Assembly (NCBI GenBank): GCA_903861195.1
Contig: CAIOTJ010000509.1
Location: 1 to 41,745 of the forward strand
Length of the DNA: 41,745 bases
DNA from: an uncultured Planctomycetaceae bacterium
Lineage (GTDB): Bacteria > Planctomycetota > Planctomycetia > Planctomycetales > Planctomycetaceae
Reading direction: 5' to 3'
The notes below the pieces were generated by a model, which saw only the letters and a program-made list of their open reading frames with translations, was not told the DNA's origin and did no database searches. Shown one piece after another: positions 1-9,881 of the stretch. A program made the translations under genes and the position numbers. Numbering within the stretch: position 1 is the first letter of the stretch; each line of letters opens with the position of its first letter.

Positions 1-1
1 C

Positions 2-1042
2 CTGGTGATGATCAGCCACATCGATGACGATCACATCCAGGGAATGCTCGACCTGTTCAAGAGCCTGGCTGACGCCAAACGAGAAGGACGGCTGGTTTCC
101 CTCAAGATCAACAGTCTGTGGCACAATTCGTTCGCCCGGCTGCTCCAGCAGGAGGCGGGACTGGTCGAGAAGACCACGGCCGCCGCGTATGGTGTGGCCT
201 CACTCGGTCAGATCGCGAAAGTCGAGGGGCTGAGCCACGACGTCGGCAAGGTGCTGGCCAGTGTGCCGCAGGGAGCAACGCTGGAAAACTACGCCAGCCA
301 ACTGCGCATTTCGAACAAGCAATCGCCCGACGGCCTGATCACCGCCGCCAAACCGTTCACACCGCTGCAGATTGGCCCACTGAAAGTCACCATCCTGGGA
401 CCGCAGCAGAAGGAAATCGACAAGCTGCGCAAGGAATTCGAGAAGTGGATCAAGAACCAGGCCAAGCTGAAGGCGGGGGCCGCCCTCGCCGCGTACGACG
501 ATGATTCTCCCTTCAATCTCTCAAGCATTGTCGCCCTGGTTGAGGCGGGACCCAAAAAGATCCTGCTGACCGGTGACGCCCGGGGAGACAAGATTCTCGA
601 TGGACTCCGGCAGGCGGGCCTGCTGAAGAAGGGACAGACGCTGCATGTCGATATTCTCAAAGCTCCGCATCACGGCAGCGACCGCAACATCCAGCCCGAT
701 TTCTTCGAGAGCATCACTGCCAACCACTACGTCTTCTCGGGAGATGGAGAACATGGCAACCCCGAGCGGGCAACGCTCGAAATGCTTGACCAGATCGGGG
801 GGGACCGGGACTTCCAGGTGCACCTGACCTATCCCATCGAAGAGATCGACGCGGAACGAGAAAAAGACAACATCAAGCAACGGAAGAAAAAAAGCAGCAA
901 GACCCCCGTCTGGTCCGCTGCGAAACACAGCCTCGCCGCGTTTCTGAAAAAGACCCCACGGTTTGCGAAGAAACTGCGGATTGCTCCCCAGAATGGCCAA
1001 CCGCATGTGATTGATTTGGGAGATGAGCCGCTGGGGTTTTGA
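2..1042 (+). CDS. ComEC-like metallo-beta-lactamase-fold hydrolase, 5' end missing
   Basis: The gene runs in from before the window; the open frame continues upstream of the first visible Met, so about 346 C-terminal residues are seen. The metallo-beta-lactamase metal motif SHIDDDHIQG is at the very start. It is followed by LLTGDARGD in the middle and KAPHHGSDRN and FSGDGEHGNP further on, the motif order seen in the hydrolase domain of ComEC/Rec2-type proteins. The N-terminal strand, including any signal or membrane segment, is outside the window. No membrane helices occur in the visible part, so this is probably a stand-alone hydrolase rather than a full DNA-uptake channel. The tail is rich in Lys/Arg and lacks known motifs. 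The substrate is unknown; nuclease or phosphodiesterase activity is possible by family. Confidence 0.75.
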   Translation: MVMISHIDDDHIQGMLDLFKSLADAKREGRLVSLKINSLWHNSFARLLQQEAGLVEKTTAAAYGVASLGQIAKVEGLSHDVGKVLASVPQGATLENYASQLRISNKQSPDGLITAAKPFTPLQIGPLKVTILGPQQKEIDKLRKEFEKWIKNQAKLKAGAALAAYDDDSPFNLSSIVALVEAGPKKILLTGDARGDKILDGLRQAGLLKKGQTLHVDILKAPHHGSDRNIQPDFFESITANHYVFSGDGEHGNPERATLEMLDQIGGDRDFQVHLTYPIEEIDAEREKDNIKQRKKKSSKTPVWSAAKHSLAAFLKKTPRFAKKLRIAPQNGQPHVIDLGDEPLGF

Positions 1043-1100
1043 GCAAGTCCCGCCGGGAACCGATTCGCTCCCAAAAGCGAAGGCCCCAATGGCAGGGATC

Positions 1101-1154
1101 TGGGGATGAGATCCCCAACCGCTCCCCTCAGCAGCGCACGCCCCCCCCCCCCCC
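1101..1154 (+). other. Hairpin followed by a 14-C homopolymer
   Basis: A perfect 7-bp inverted repeat (TGGGGAT, 3-nt loop, ATCCCCA) at 1101-1117 is followed at 1141-1154 by fourteen consecutive C residues. There is no T-tract, so a standard intrinsic terminator is not supported. The stretch separates the upstream hydrolase gene from hemD. Confidence 0.5.
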
Positions 1155-1303
1155 GATATGTCCCGGCACCGACGGGCACCGTGCATGCCGACCATTTGTC
1201 AGCCTCGCGTCCACCGGCGAAGATGTTCTGGGTAGGGATCGTCATCGCCGTGCTCCGGGATTGTGCGGACGGGACTGACGAACCGGGTTTGGGAAGGTGC
1301 GTG

Positions 1304-2194
1304 ATGTCTGGTGCGGAATCTGACGCGGGAATGCAGCCTTCCACAGGGGCTACAGGCGGTGGGGGGCGGCTGGCGGGATTGCGGCTGTGTTCGTTCGAGA
1401 GCCGCAAGCAGGCCGAGATGCAGTCGCTGATCGGACGCCTGGGGGGACACGCCGTCGTGGCCCCATCGATGCGTGAGATCCCGCTTGAGCAGAACGCGGC
1501 CGCGCTCGAGTTTGGCGACCGGCTGCGGACGGGGGGGGTGGATGTGATGGTGTTTCTGACAGGCGTCGGCGCGCGGGCCCTGGCCGAGGTGTTGGCGCTG
1601 CAGATGACCCTGCCCCAGTTGGTCGAAACGCTGCGCGACTGCGTGGTGGTGGTGCGGGGGCCGAAGCCGGCGGTGGTGATGCGTGAGTGGGGAGTGCGAA
1701 TCGACGTGCAGGTTCCCGAGCCGAATACCTGGCGGGAACTGCTGGACGCGATCGCCCGGCACGGCTCGGTCGCGGGGCGGGTGGTGGCGGTCCAGGAATA
1801 CGGCATCCCCAATCCGGACCTGTACCAGGGACTGCAGGAATTGGGGGCGCAGGTGTTGCCGGTGCCGGTCTATCGCTGGGAACTTCCGGAAGACACCCAG
1901 CCGCTACGGAAGGCCATCCGGGGAATTGTGGCGGGTGACTACGACGTGTTGCTGTTCACCAGCGCTCAGCAGTGGCGGCATGTGGAACAGGTGGCCCGGG
2001 AAGAGGTGGGTGACGAGGTCTTCCTGGCCGCCGCCCGGAAATGTGTGATCGCGAGCATCGGCCCGACCGCCAGCGAGACGCTGTTGGCCGCCGGTCTGCC
2101 CGCCGATATCGAACCGGCCCATCCCAAGATGGGACACCTGGTGGTGGCGGTGGCCGATCAGGCGCGCGGTTTGGTGGCGGAGAAACGTGCATGA
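1304..2194 (+). CDS. hemD: Uroporphyrinogen-III synthase
   Basis: The product (about 296 residues) should cyclise hydroxymethylbilane to uroporphyrinogen III in cytoplasmic tetrapyrrole synthesis. The family is poorly conserved, but the two-lobed pattern is clear: an N-terminal segment of the type RLCSFESRKQAEMQSLIGRLGG, DVMVFLTGVGARAL near residue 80, VVRGPKPAVVMREWG near 125, then EYGIPNPDLYQGLQELG, DVLLFTSAQQWRHV near 220 and IASIGPTASETLLAAG near 250. The start is taken at ATG 1304, preceded by a GGAAGG-like ribosome site. An open frame extends upstream to 1106 but crosses the 14-C tract and looks non-coding. An adjacent GTG at 1301 is an alternative start. The gene stands alone rather than with other hem genes, and converges on yraN. 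Confidence 0.85.
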   Translation: MSGAESDAGMQPSTGATGGGGRLAGLRLCSFESRKQAEMQSLIGRLGGHAVVAPSMREIPLEQNAAALEFGDRLRTGGVDVMVFLTGVGARALAEVLALQMTLPQLVETLRDCVVVVRGPKPAVVMREWGVRIDVQVPEPNTWRELLDAIARHGSVAGRVVAVQEYGIPNPDLYQGLQELGAQVLPVPVYRWELPEDTQPLRKAIRGIVAGDYDVLLFTSAQQWRHVEQVAREEVGDEVFLAAARKCVIASIGPTASETLLAAGLPADIEPAHPKMGHLVVAVADQARGLVAEKRA

Positions 2195-2215
2195 GGCGTG
2201 GACCGTGGACCGTGG

Positions 2216-2235
2216 GTGTTGGTATGGTCCAACAC
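2216..2235. terminator. Hairpin between convergent hemD and yraN
   Basis: A perfect 7-bp stem (GTGTTGG / CCAACAC) with a 6-nt loop lies in the 70-bp gap between the convergent hemD and yraN genes. It lacks a clear T-tract on either side, so its role as a bidirectional terminator is inferred from position. Confidence 0.4.
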
Positions 2236-2264
2236 GGCGAATGGGGAGCCGTGGGTGGGCGGGA

Positions 2265-2735
2265 CTACGAGTGGAGTTGGCCTCGGCCCTGGGCTTCGAA
2301 GGCGTTGCGGTAGTGGGTGATCTGGGGGGGAGACTGGGGGTCGGGCCAGACGATTCCCACAACATCGAAGCGGGCGGGGTGTTCAAGCAGCCGGTGGGCC
2401 TTGAGGAACGCCAGGGCGAGGCGAGTGAGCTGCCGTTGCTTCGCCGTGTCGACCGCCTCGGCGGGGAGACCAGTACCCGTCCCCCGGCGGGTCTTGACCT
2501 CCACGAAGACCACCGTGTTTCCCTCGCGGCAGATGAGGTCGATTTCCCCCTGGGGGGTGCGGTGCCGACGGAGGAGGACTTTCATCCCTGCCCGGCGGAG
2601 GTAACGGGCGGCCACGCGTTCCCCGGCATCCCCCAGCCAGAGGTTCAACCAGCGGGTCTGAGGACCGGCGGGAGCCGCCCGGGCGATCAGGTCGCAAAAC
2701 CAATCCCAGGGGCGTTCCCACCAGGCGGCCGACAT
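2265..2735 (-). CDS. yraN: YraN/UPF0102 family endonuclease-like protein
   Basis: This 156-residue protein has the UPF0102 signature of a restriction-endonuclease-like fold: GDAGERVAARYLRRAGMKVL around residues 35-54, then QGEIDLICREGNTVVFVEVKTRR around 62-84. The Glu, Asp and Glu-x-Lys residues form the predicted metal site. The family usually sits near ribosomal or tRNA-modification genes, as here, and its cellular substrate is not firmly known. It follows rplS on the same strand but is separated from it by an intrinsic terminator, so it probably has its own promoter or depends on read-through. The length is slightly above the usual 115-130 residues because of a Trp-rich N-terminal extension; a shorter start cannot be excluded. 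Confidence 0.85.
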   Translation of the reverse strand: MSAAWWERPWDWFCDLIARAAPAGPQTRWLNLWLGDAGERVAARYLRRAGMKVLLRRHRTPQGEIDLICREGNTVVFVEVKTRRGTGTGLPAEAVDTAKQRQLTRLALAFLKAHRLLEHPARFDVVGIVWPDPQSPPQITHYRNAFEAQGRGQLHS

Positions 2736-2823
2736 GCGGGGCTCGTACGAAGGAGAGGCTGAGGGGGAGTCAGCAGGTTGAACAGCGGGAGGATGGCCAA
2801 TGGCCAGAGTGCGGTGAGGGATG

Positions 2824-2871
2824 CAAGAAAAACGCCGTTGGTCCGACGATTTAAAGACGGACCACGGCGTT
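2824..2871 (-). terminator. Intrinsic terminator of the ffh-rpsP-trmD-rplS block
   Basis: On the minus strand a stem of about 14 bp (AACGCCGTGGTCCG with one bulge in the partner arm) closes a 12-nt loop and runs directly into TTTTTCTT. It sits 79 nt after the rplS stop and fits a Rho-independent terminator. Confidence 0.85.
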
Positions 2872-2949
2872 CAGCAATTCCCAGCAAACCGCCGGAGAGG
2901 GCGGAGAACGGGGTTCCCCGGTTGATGGCCAAGGTGCCATCCCAGCGGA

Positions 2950-3321
2950 TTAGTCTTTCTTGGGGCGGCGTTCTTTCAGGCGGGTGGCCTTGCCCACGCG
3001 GTCGCGGAGATAGAAGAGCTTCGCGCGACGGACAAGACCGTGCCGCAGCACTTCGAGCTTGGCGATCTTGGGGGAATTGACAGGGAATGAGCGTTCGACC
3101 CCTTCGCCGGCGACAATGCGGCGGACGGTGAACATCTCGCGGGTCCCGGCACCGCGGCGAGCGATGACCACACCGCTGAAAATCTGGATCCGTTCCTTGT
3201 CACCCTCTTCGAGAATGCGGGTGTGGACGTTGACGGTGTCGCCGATTTCGAACTTCAGGGGGTTTTCCCGCAGGCTCGAGGCCTCGACCTTCTTGAGCAG
3301 TTCAACCTGACGCAGAGACAT
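2950..3321 (-). CDS. rplS: 50S ribosomal protein L19
   Basis: This 123-residue protein of the large subunit lies at the 30S/50S interface. It begins MSLRQVELLKK and contains the L19 features FEIGDTVNVHTRI, RIQIFSGVVIARRG and VERSFPVNSPKI, ending with the basic segment RRAKLFYLRDRVGKATRLKERR. The start is the ATG at 3321, preceded by an AAAGGA ribosome site; the upstream frame is only an open-frame extension. The order rpsP-trmD-rplS is the usual bacterial arrangement. Length and sequence are normal for the family. Confidence 0.97.
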   Translation of the reverse strand: MSLRQVELLKKVEASSLRENPLKFEIGDTVNVHTRILEEGDKERIQIFSGVVIARRGAGTREMFTVRRIVAGEGVERSFPVNSPKIAKLEVLRHGLVRRAKLFYLRDRVGKATRLKERRPKKD

Positions 3322-3379
3322 GGGCCCGGATCCTTTCTGGGATACAGGAGGTGTGTGGGTGAAGAGTGTGGGAGGCGGA

Positions 3380-4156
3380 TCAGCCGGGGTTTGCAACCCG
3401 GGAACCGTCCCCCGATTCCGACGGGCCACCCGGGGGAGGTGGCACCAGACCCGACAGCGTGCGGGGAGCTGTCGGAGAAGCCGAATCGCCTCCGCGACGT
3501 TCGCGGGTCCGCTCGAGGCTGGCGGCTTCGCGCCAACGGGCGATCTCGACATGGTTTCCATTCAGCAGCACCCCGGGAACGGACATCCCGTGGTACTCGC
3601 GAGGCCGGGTGTACTGGGGATATTCCAGCCGTCCCGACTCCGCGAACGACTCGTACCGGCTGCTGGTCTCATCACCCAGCACACCTGGCACCAATCGAAT
3701 CAAGGTCTCGATGAGCACCATGGCGGGGACCTCCCCCCCATTGGTGATGTAGTCTCCGATCGAGATTTCCAGCGGGGCCAGGCCCAGCCGGATCCGTTCA
3801 TCAAATCCTTCGTAGCGTCCACACAGCAGCAGCAACCGGGGTTCACACGCCAGGGATTCCACCAGTCGTTGGTCCAGGGTGCGGCCCGCGGGGGTCAACA
3901 TGATCAACCGCCCGGGCTGCGGAGCCTGCCGCTGCACGAACTCCACGCAATCAAACACCGGTTCGCACCGGATCAGCATTCCCGGCCCGCCGCCGTAAGG
4001 CTTGTCATCCACCGACTGATGCTTGTCGGTCGCCCAGTCGCGGAAGTTCCACCGCTGGATCTCGACCAGGTTCCGGTCGAGCGCCTTCTTCAGCAGGCTT
4101 TGCTGGAGATAGCTCTCGAACAGGTCGGGGAAGAGAGTCAGCAGGTCGAACCGCAT
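3380..4156 (-). CDS. trmD: tRNA (guanine-N1)-methyltransferase
   Basis: TrmD methylates G37 of tRNAs reading CNN codons, using S-adenosylmethionine in a trefoil-knot fold, and prevents frameshifting. Visible motifs are MRFDLLTLFPDLFESYLQQS at the start, DDKPYGGGPGML near residue 50, LLCGRYEGFDERI near 110 and the knot region ISIGDYITNGGEVPAMVLIE near 132-151, then RLVPGVLGDETSS and PQYTRPREYHGMSVPGVLLNG. ATG 4156 is chosen because GGAGG lies 5 nt upstream; a GTG four codons earlier is less likely. The product is 258 residues, and its last 40 form a Ser/Pro/Gly-rich tail beyond the usual family end. The gene sits between rpsP and rplS. Confidence 0.97.
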   Translation of the reverse strand: MRFDLLTLFPDLFESYLQQSLLKKALDRNLVEIQRWNFRDWATDKHQSVDDKPYGGGPGMLIRCEPVFDCVEFVQRQAPQPGRLIMLTPAGRTLDQRLVESLACEPRLLLLCGRYEGFDERIRLGLAPLEISIGDYITNGGEVPAMVLIETLIRLVPGVLGDETSSRYESFAESGRLEYPQYTRPREYHGMSVPGVLLNGNHVEIARWREAASLERTRERRGGDSASPTAPRTLSGLVPPPPGGPSESGDGSRVANPG

Positions 4157-4224
4157 GGGGTCCTCCACACCGGCGGGACCGCCGTGGGATCACGGCGGAG
4201 GTCGGGTGTCTCGCGAGGCGCGGC

Positions 4225-4584
4225 TCAGCCTTCGGCGGGGGTCTCGGCGGGAGCGTCACCACCTGCGGGAGCCTCCTCGGCGACCGGCAGCGGCTTGGGA
4301 GCCACCCGCTCGGGGGCTGCCTTGGCAACCCCAAAGTCATTCGCCTTGATCTTCTTGATGAGCGTGGCGACCCGGTCACTGGGGAGAGCCCCCTTCGAGA
4401 TCCAGAAATCGACCCGCTCCATGTCGAGCTTTACGCGGGCCGCCTTGTCGCGGATGGTGGGATCGTAGGTTCCCACCTCCTCGATCGGCAGACCGTCGCG
4501 GGCCTTCTGGCGATCAATCACGCAAATCCGAAAAAACGGGCGGTGCTTCCGCCCATGCAGACGCATGCGAATCCGAACAGACAC
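4225..4584 (-). CDS. rpsP: 30S ribosomal protein S16 with acidic/proline-rich tail
   Basis: S16 is an assembly protein of the small subunit. The core SVRIRMRLHGRKHRPFFRI, VEEVGTYDP-like segment and WISKGALPSDRVATLIKK match the family. The start is read as GTG at 4584, because GAGGAG lies about 9 nt upstream and this gives the universal VRIR N-terminus; the internal ATG six codons later would cut conserved residues. At 119 residues it is longer than the usual 75-90 because of a 35-residue Ala/Pro/Glu-rich tail. The gene lies between ffh and trmD on the same strand. Confidence 0.95.
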   Translation of the reverse strand: MSVRIRMRLHGRKHRPFFRICVIDRQKARDGLPIEEVGTYDPTIRDKAARVKLDMERVDFWISKGALPSDRVATLIKKIKANDFGVAKAAPERVAPKPLPVAEEAPAGGDAPAETPAEG

Positions 4585-4739
4585 GAACAGACACTCCTCA
4601 AAATCACAACGAAACAGGTCGACTGGAAATCGGTCTTGCAACCCGCAATCACCGGTGGGTGAACGCGGGTCGCAACAGGTCGGGACTGGGTGCGGAAGGT
4701 GGCGACGCCGGCCTGTGCCCATTCGCCCCCCGGCCTTGG

Positions 4740-6215
4740 TCAGCGGCGGTTTTTCTTCCGCTGCTTCTTCGCTTCCTTCCGCAACTTCTTTTTTTTGTCG
4801 CGATCGATCTCGGACCGGACGCTACGCTGCTTGTTGAACTGCAGCTCGGCTCCTGGATCGAACGCTCCCATGCTGGCCATCGTCTGCAGCGACCGCAGGC
4901 GGTCGAGATGACTCTGGCCAGCCATGTTCTGCATCAGCTTCTGCGCTTGCGCAAATTCCTTCAGCAGCTTGTTGATCATCGCCGGGTCGGTACCGCTGCC
5001 CTGCGCGATCCGCCGCCGCCGGCTGATGTCGATGATCTCGGGGTTGTCCCGCTCCTGGTCCGTCATCGAGCCGATGATCGCCTCGATCTTCCCCAGGTCC
5101 TGCTCGGGATCCATGTCGGCTTCGGACATCATGTCGGCGACCCGGCCCATCCCCGGGATCAGCTTCATGATCTGCGAAATCGACCCCAGCTTCTTCACCT
5201 GCTGCATCTGGTCGCGGAAGTCAGTCAGCGTGAACCGCCCCTTGCGGAGCTTTTCCTGCTGGGCGGCCATCTGCTCGGCATCGAAGGCCTGCTGCGCCTT
5301 TTCGAACAGCGTCAGCACATCTCCCATGCCCAGGATGCGACTGGCCATGCGATCGGGATGGAACAACTCGAGCTTGTCGAGCTGCTCGCCGACCCCAATG
5401 TACTTGATCGGAACCCCAGTCACCGATTTCACCGACAGCGCGGCCCCGCCCCGGGCATCGCCGTCGAGCTTGGTGAGAATGACCCCGTTGAGTTCCAGCG
5501 AGTCGTGGAAAGCCTTCGCCGAATTGACGGCATCCTGGCCCGTCATCGCGTCGCAGACCAGCAGTACCTGATCGGGACTGAGACTGCGGTCGATCTGCCG
5601 CAGCTCCTGCATCAGAGCCTCGTCGACATGCAGCCGCCCCGCCGTGTCGAGGATCACCACATCGATGTTTCCCTGGCGCTTGGCCTGAGCCACACCGTTC
5701 TGGCAAACCCTCACAGGATCGGAGTTGGGGGGCTCGCTGTAGACGGGAATCGACAGCTGCTCGCCGATCACCTTCAACTGGTCGATGGCCGCCGGACGCT
5801 GCAGGTCGGCCGCAACCAACAGGGGACGCCACCCCTCCGACTCAAGCACCCGAGCCAGCTTGCCGCAGGTGGTGGTTTTGCCACTCCCCTGCAATCCGCA
5901 CATCATGATGATGCCGACCGACCCCTTCCGCAGTCCCAGCGAATGGTCAACCGGCCCCATCAGCTGGATCAGTTCGCGGTAGACAACCCCCACGAACTGC
6001 TCGAAAGGCTTAAGCGATTCCAGCACCTGCTGTCCGACGGCGGCGCGCGCAACCCGCTCGCAAAACTGTTGGGCGACGTCGTAATGAACGTCGCCCTCCA
6101 GCAGCGATTGACGTACGGCGGCGAGTGCCTCGCGAATGTTCGACTCGGTCAGTTTCGATTGACCGCGTAGAAAACCGAGAGCACCTTCCAGCCCTTTGGA
6201 GATCGTCTCGAACAT
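4740..6215 (-). CDS. ffh: Signal recognition particle protein Ffh (SRP54)
   Basis: This 491-residue GTPase binds SRP RNA and the signal sequences of nascent membrane proteins. Domains run N (residues 1-95), G (about 96-300) and a Met-rich M domain. The P-loop [10 protein letters not shown] is at 107-116, followed by the family motifs [24 protein letters not shown] and [26 protein letters not shown]. The M domain includes [22 protein letters not shown] and [21 protein letters not shown]. The C-terminus ends in a strongly basic tail rich in Lys and Arg. ATG 6215 starts the canonical [14 protein letters not shown] segment without an obvious Shine-Dalgarno site. It is first in the block that continues with rpsP, trmD and rplS. 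Confidence 0.97.
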   Translation of the reverse strand: MFETISKGLEGALGFLRGQSKLTESNIREALAAVRQSLLEGDVHYDVAQQFCERVARAAVGQQVLESLKPFEQFVGVVYRELIQLMGPVDHSLGLRKGSVGIIMMCGLQGSGKTTTCGKLARVLESEGWRPLLVAADLQRPAAIDQLKVIGEQLSIPVYSEPPNSDPVRVCQNGVAQAKRQGNIDVVILDTAGRLHVDEALMQELRQIDRSLSPDQVLLVCDAMTGQDAVNSAKAFHDSLELNGVILTKLDGDARGGAALSVKSVTGVPIKYIGVGEQLDKLELFHPDRMASRILGMGDVLTLFEKAQQAFDAEQMAAQQEKLRKGRFTLTDFRDQMQQVKKLGSISQIMKLIPGMGRVADMMSEADMDPEQDLGKIEAIIGSMTDQERDNPEIIDISRRRRIAQGSGTDPAMINKLLKEFAQAQKLMQNMAGQSHLDRLRSLQTMASMGAFDPGAELQFNKQRSVRSEIDRDKKKKLRKEAKKQRKKNRR

Positions 6216-6245
6216 GATCCGGGGATCCAGGGGTGCGAACGAGAG

Positions 6246-6274
6246 AGTGTAACACCAATGTGACGGAGGAACAA
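6246..6274 (-). promoter_or_regulatory. Possible promoter for ffh
   Basis: On the minus strand TTGTTC and TACACT are separated by 17 nt, with the -10 element about 30 nt before the ffh ATG. The match is only partial. Confidence 0.35.
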
Positions 6275-6375
6275 TCCAAGACCATTGGACCGGCAGCCTC
6301 ACCGTGGGAGGTGGGGTGGTACTGGCAGCACCCGCCAGGGACTGAACCCTCCCATCGACTCGGATGTCTTTTCTC

Positions 6376-6403
6376 TTGCGTTCGGGCCGCCACCCGGTAT
6401 ACT
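6376..6403 (+). promoter_or_regulatory. Probable promoter of the tRNA-tuf operon
   Basis: TTGCGT and TATACT are separated by 16 nt, with the -10 element 33 nt upstream of the first tRNA. This is a good sigma-70-type match in an otherwise empty region and fits the expected start of the tRNA-tuf transcript. Confidence 0.6.
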
Positions 6404-6436
6404 TCCGGACTTCCGTTGCAGCCGACGGGGCGCCAG

Positions 6437-6508
6437 GCTAGCGTAGCTCAACGGTAGAGCACCGGTTTTGTAAACCGGTGGTTGTGGGTTCAAATCCCAC
6501 CGCTAGCT
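6437..6508 (+). tRNA. tRNA-Thr (anticodon UGU)
   Basis: A cloverleaf with a perfect 7-bp acceptor stem (GCTAGCG/CGCTAGC), an ACCGG/CCGGT anticodon stem with TGT in the loop, and a T-arm with GGTTCAAATCC. The discriminator is T and CCA is not encoded. It is the first of the four tRNAs that precede tuf, as in the E. coli thrU-tyrU-glyT-thrT-tufB order. Confidence 0.97.
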
Positions 6509-6890
6509 CACGAAGACGGCGACTGCCGCCGCTTCACTCAGAAGCACTGGACAGGCCGAATGGCGGCCCTCGGGACCTACGGGTCCCAGGCAAGCATTTG
6601 GTGCTGGAGCGAATGGTGGCAAACCGGATCTGCCGGGTTGGAACGACACTTCTTGGTCTTTTCGATTCGCCGGAGGCAGAGAGCAAGAACCGCCGGATCA
6701 GCCACCAATCAGCGACCAATGGGTCAACCACTGTTGGTGCAATGAACACCCGGGAATTCACTGGGTTTCATAGGTTGTTGATCACCGGAACGCGAGTGCG
6801 AGGACAAAAGTGGCCAGCCGGCCATGTCCGCTGTGGAGTTGAGTTGACTACCTGAGTTGAACACCTGACTAGACAGGTTGAGTTGAGCGG
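6509..6890 (+). other. Spacer between tRNA-Thr(UGU) and tRNA-Tyr, with GTTGA repeats
   Basis: No gene is supported in this 382-nt spacer. Five copies of GTTGA cluster in the last 50 nt before tRNA-Tyr (6838, 6843, 6856, 6877, 6882), and three more follow the tRNA (6977, 6990, 7053). The rest shows no convincing promoter or coding signal and is probably removed during tRNA processing. Confidence 0.5.
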
Positions 6891-6972
6891 GGGGGAATTC
6901 CAGAGTGGCCAAATGGGCCAGACTGTAAATCTGGTGGCTCTGCCTTCGCAGGTTCGAATCCTGCTTCCCCCA
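6891..6972 (+). tRNA. tRNA-Tyr (anticodon GUA)
   Basis: An 82-nt tRNA with a GGGGGAA/TTCCCCC acceptor stem, the anticodon loop CTGTAAA reading GTA, and the long variable arm expected of a class II bacterial tRNA-Tyr. The T-arm has GGTTCGAATCC and the discriminator is A. CCA is not encoded. Confidence 0.97.
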
Positions 6973-7236
6973 TTGCGTTGAGTGCCGGTGTTGAGCGTCG
7001 TGTAACGATGCGGCTCGCCGGGAGCCACGAACCCCGCAGGCTGTGCCGTCGGGTTGAGTGAATTGGTGTCGAGTGATTTGCGTCATGGAAATTTCGCTCG
7101 ACTGATCGGAACAGGACGACTTGACCGAGACACCGAGTTGCCGGAGAAATCGGGCAAGTCGTTGTCGAGGCCGAAAAATGAGTGTGGAGCCGGAGCGAAC
7201 CAGAGTCGATAGCTCGGGTCGGTTCCGGAGTGTGAC

Positions 7237-7307
7237 GCGGGCGTAGCTCAATGGTAGAGCCCCAGCCTTCCAAGCTGGCCGTGAGGGTTCGATTCCCTTC
7301 GCCCGCT
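7237..7307 (+). tRNA. tRNA-Gly (anticodon UCC)
   Basis: A 71-nt cloverleaf with acceptor stem GCGGGCG/CGCCCGC, a CAGCC/GGCTG-like anticodon stem with TTCCAAG loop (TCC), a GGTTCGATTCC T-arm and discriminator T. It is the third tRNA of the tuf operon. Confidence 0.97.
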
Positions 7308-7509
7308 CTTCCGTCTTCAGATCCTCTTGGGGAACTGCGGACGGTGAACTGAACAAACAAACACTTCCTTCGGCTGTGTCGAGAGAGTGTGTTTGTTCGC
7401 AAGTCGCGAAAAAAGTGCGCGCACGGTTCCTCTGTGGCTGGCAACTCCACTTGCCAGTCGCTATCATGGGAGGCTTCCCATTCGGGAGCGGTACCGTGTG
7501 CTGGCTTCT

Positions 7510-7582
<73 letters not shown>

Positions 7583-8147
7583 TTGGCTTCGTGTCGGTGA
7601 GACAACCGGTGCGAGGCGGGCGAATGCCGTCCGGATGTGTCGGTTTTCGGGGTGCATTTGCCGTCGTCATGGGTTGCTGGTGGAGGTCGTATTCAGTTAC
7701 GGCACAGTGTCAGTTACGGCACAGTGTCTGATACGGCACAGTGACGCATACGACACACTGACAGACCTGCGCTGCGGTGCCCACTGGCCCGCTCAGGTGG
7801 GTCAATGGACGGCGGTGGGATAGACGGATTCTTGAGGTGGATCGCAAGATCGGCCTGAAGAGTTGCGCCAGTGGCGGAGGGGAGTCTCAGAGAGACGGAA
7901 ATAGAGTCGCCTGGGCCGGGGAATGGGCTGGTGGGGCGACTCTGGTACTGTTCTTTGGGAAGCCTGTAGAGGGGAGTCTTCCTGTGGAGCTGTTTCTATC
8001 AGGCGTCTCCCGGTTGTGGGGCGGTTCCGGATGCCCAGCAAGACCAGAATTCCCGCCGCGGTGGCGGGGTATGACACGATCACTCACCACACTCCCACAC
8101 CCTAGGGTGTGCGAGGCACGACTACCAGATTGAGCTAGGGAGACGCG
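7583..8147 (+). other. tuf leader region, no gene
   Basis: This 565-nt stretch between tRNA-Thr(GGU) and tuf holds no supported ORF. It contains the 17-bp tandem repeats at 7694-7761 and a palindrome ACACCCTAGGGTGT at about 8096-8109. The tuf ribosome site (AGGGAG) lies just before the start. A promoter was not clear. Confidence 0.5.
7694..7761 (+). repeat. Four tandem 17-bp repeats in the tuf leader
   Basis: Units at 7694-7710, 7711-7727, 7728-7744 and 7745-7761. The first two are identical (CAGTTACGGCACAGTGT). The third and fourth drift but keep the TACGGCACA-GTG or TACGACACA-CTG core. The regular spacing suggests repeated protein-binding sites or recent slippage. Confidence 0.85.
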
Positions 8148-9347
<1,200 letters not shown>

Positions 9348-9478
9348 TTTGCGGCCGGCCGGTTTGGGTGTGCCACCGTGAGTTGACACCCCGACTGGCG
9401 CAATGCCGTAGTTGGGAACCTAGGACTCATTCTGCACATCAGCAACTGCAGCGACTTCCAACCGATCTGTCACGATCA

Positions 9479-9520
9479 CCTCCCGGCGACCTCAGTGAGG
9501 CACCCGGGAGGATGGTTTTT
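9479..9520 (+). terminator. Intrinsic terminator after tuf
   Basis: CCTCCCGG at 9479-9486 pairs with CCGGGAGG at 9504-9511, with an inner CCTCA/TGAGG stem, followed by a T5 run at 9516-9520. A clear Rho-independent terminator about 130 nt after the tuf stop. Confidence 0.85.
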
Positions 9521-9613
9521 CGGGTCAGAGTCCGATCAACGAGTGTGTGGTGGGAACTGTTTCAGTGAACACCGATCGAGTGAACCTGTGAAGGTGTGTG
9601 AAAGGGACGTGTG

Positions 9614-9769
9614 ATGGCTCGCGAGTACGTCTGGCTGGAATGCGGTGAATCAGGTCAGCGGAATTACCGGACTCCCAAGGAGACCCGGGGGACTGACCGT
9701 CTGGAGTTGAAGAAGTACTGCAAGAAGCTGCGACGGCACGCGAGTCACAAGGAGTCGCGGAAGAAGTAG
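9614..9769 (+). CDS. rpmG: 50S ribosomal protein L33
   Basis: A 51-residue large-subunit protein. The family pattern is clear: MAREYVWLECGESGQRNY at the start, then TPKETRGTDRLELKKYCKKLRRHASHKE. Only two Cys remain (positions 10 and 36), so the four-Cys zinc ribbon of the C+ form is absent. ATG 9614 is preceded by a GAAAGG ribosome site; GTG directly before it is a possible alternative. It sits between tuf and tRNA-Trp-secE, its usual bacterial position. Confidence 0.95.
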   Translation: MAREYVWLECGESGQRNYRTPKETRGTDRLELKKYCKKLRRHASHKESRKK

Positions 9770-9881
9770 CCCATCGTCAATGGCGGCGTGGAATTCACGC
9801 CGCTGTCGATCTGGCGGGTCTCGCAGCACACAGCCCAGTCGTGGGAGTTGACTGCGGAATCGGTCCGAGAGGTGGATTCGA

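Noticed and set aside
1106-1303. An N-terminal extension of HemD
   Set aside because: It would translate the 14-C tract and a Pro-rich low-complexity segment; the ATG at 1304 with a ribosome site fits the family better.
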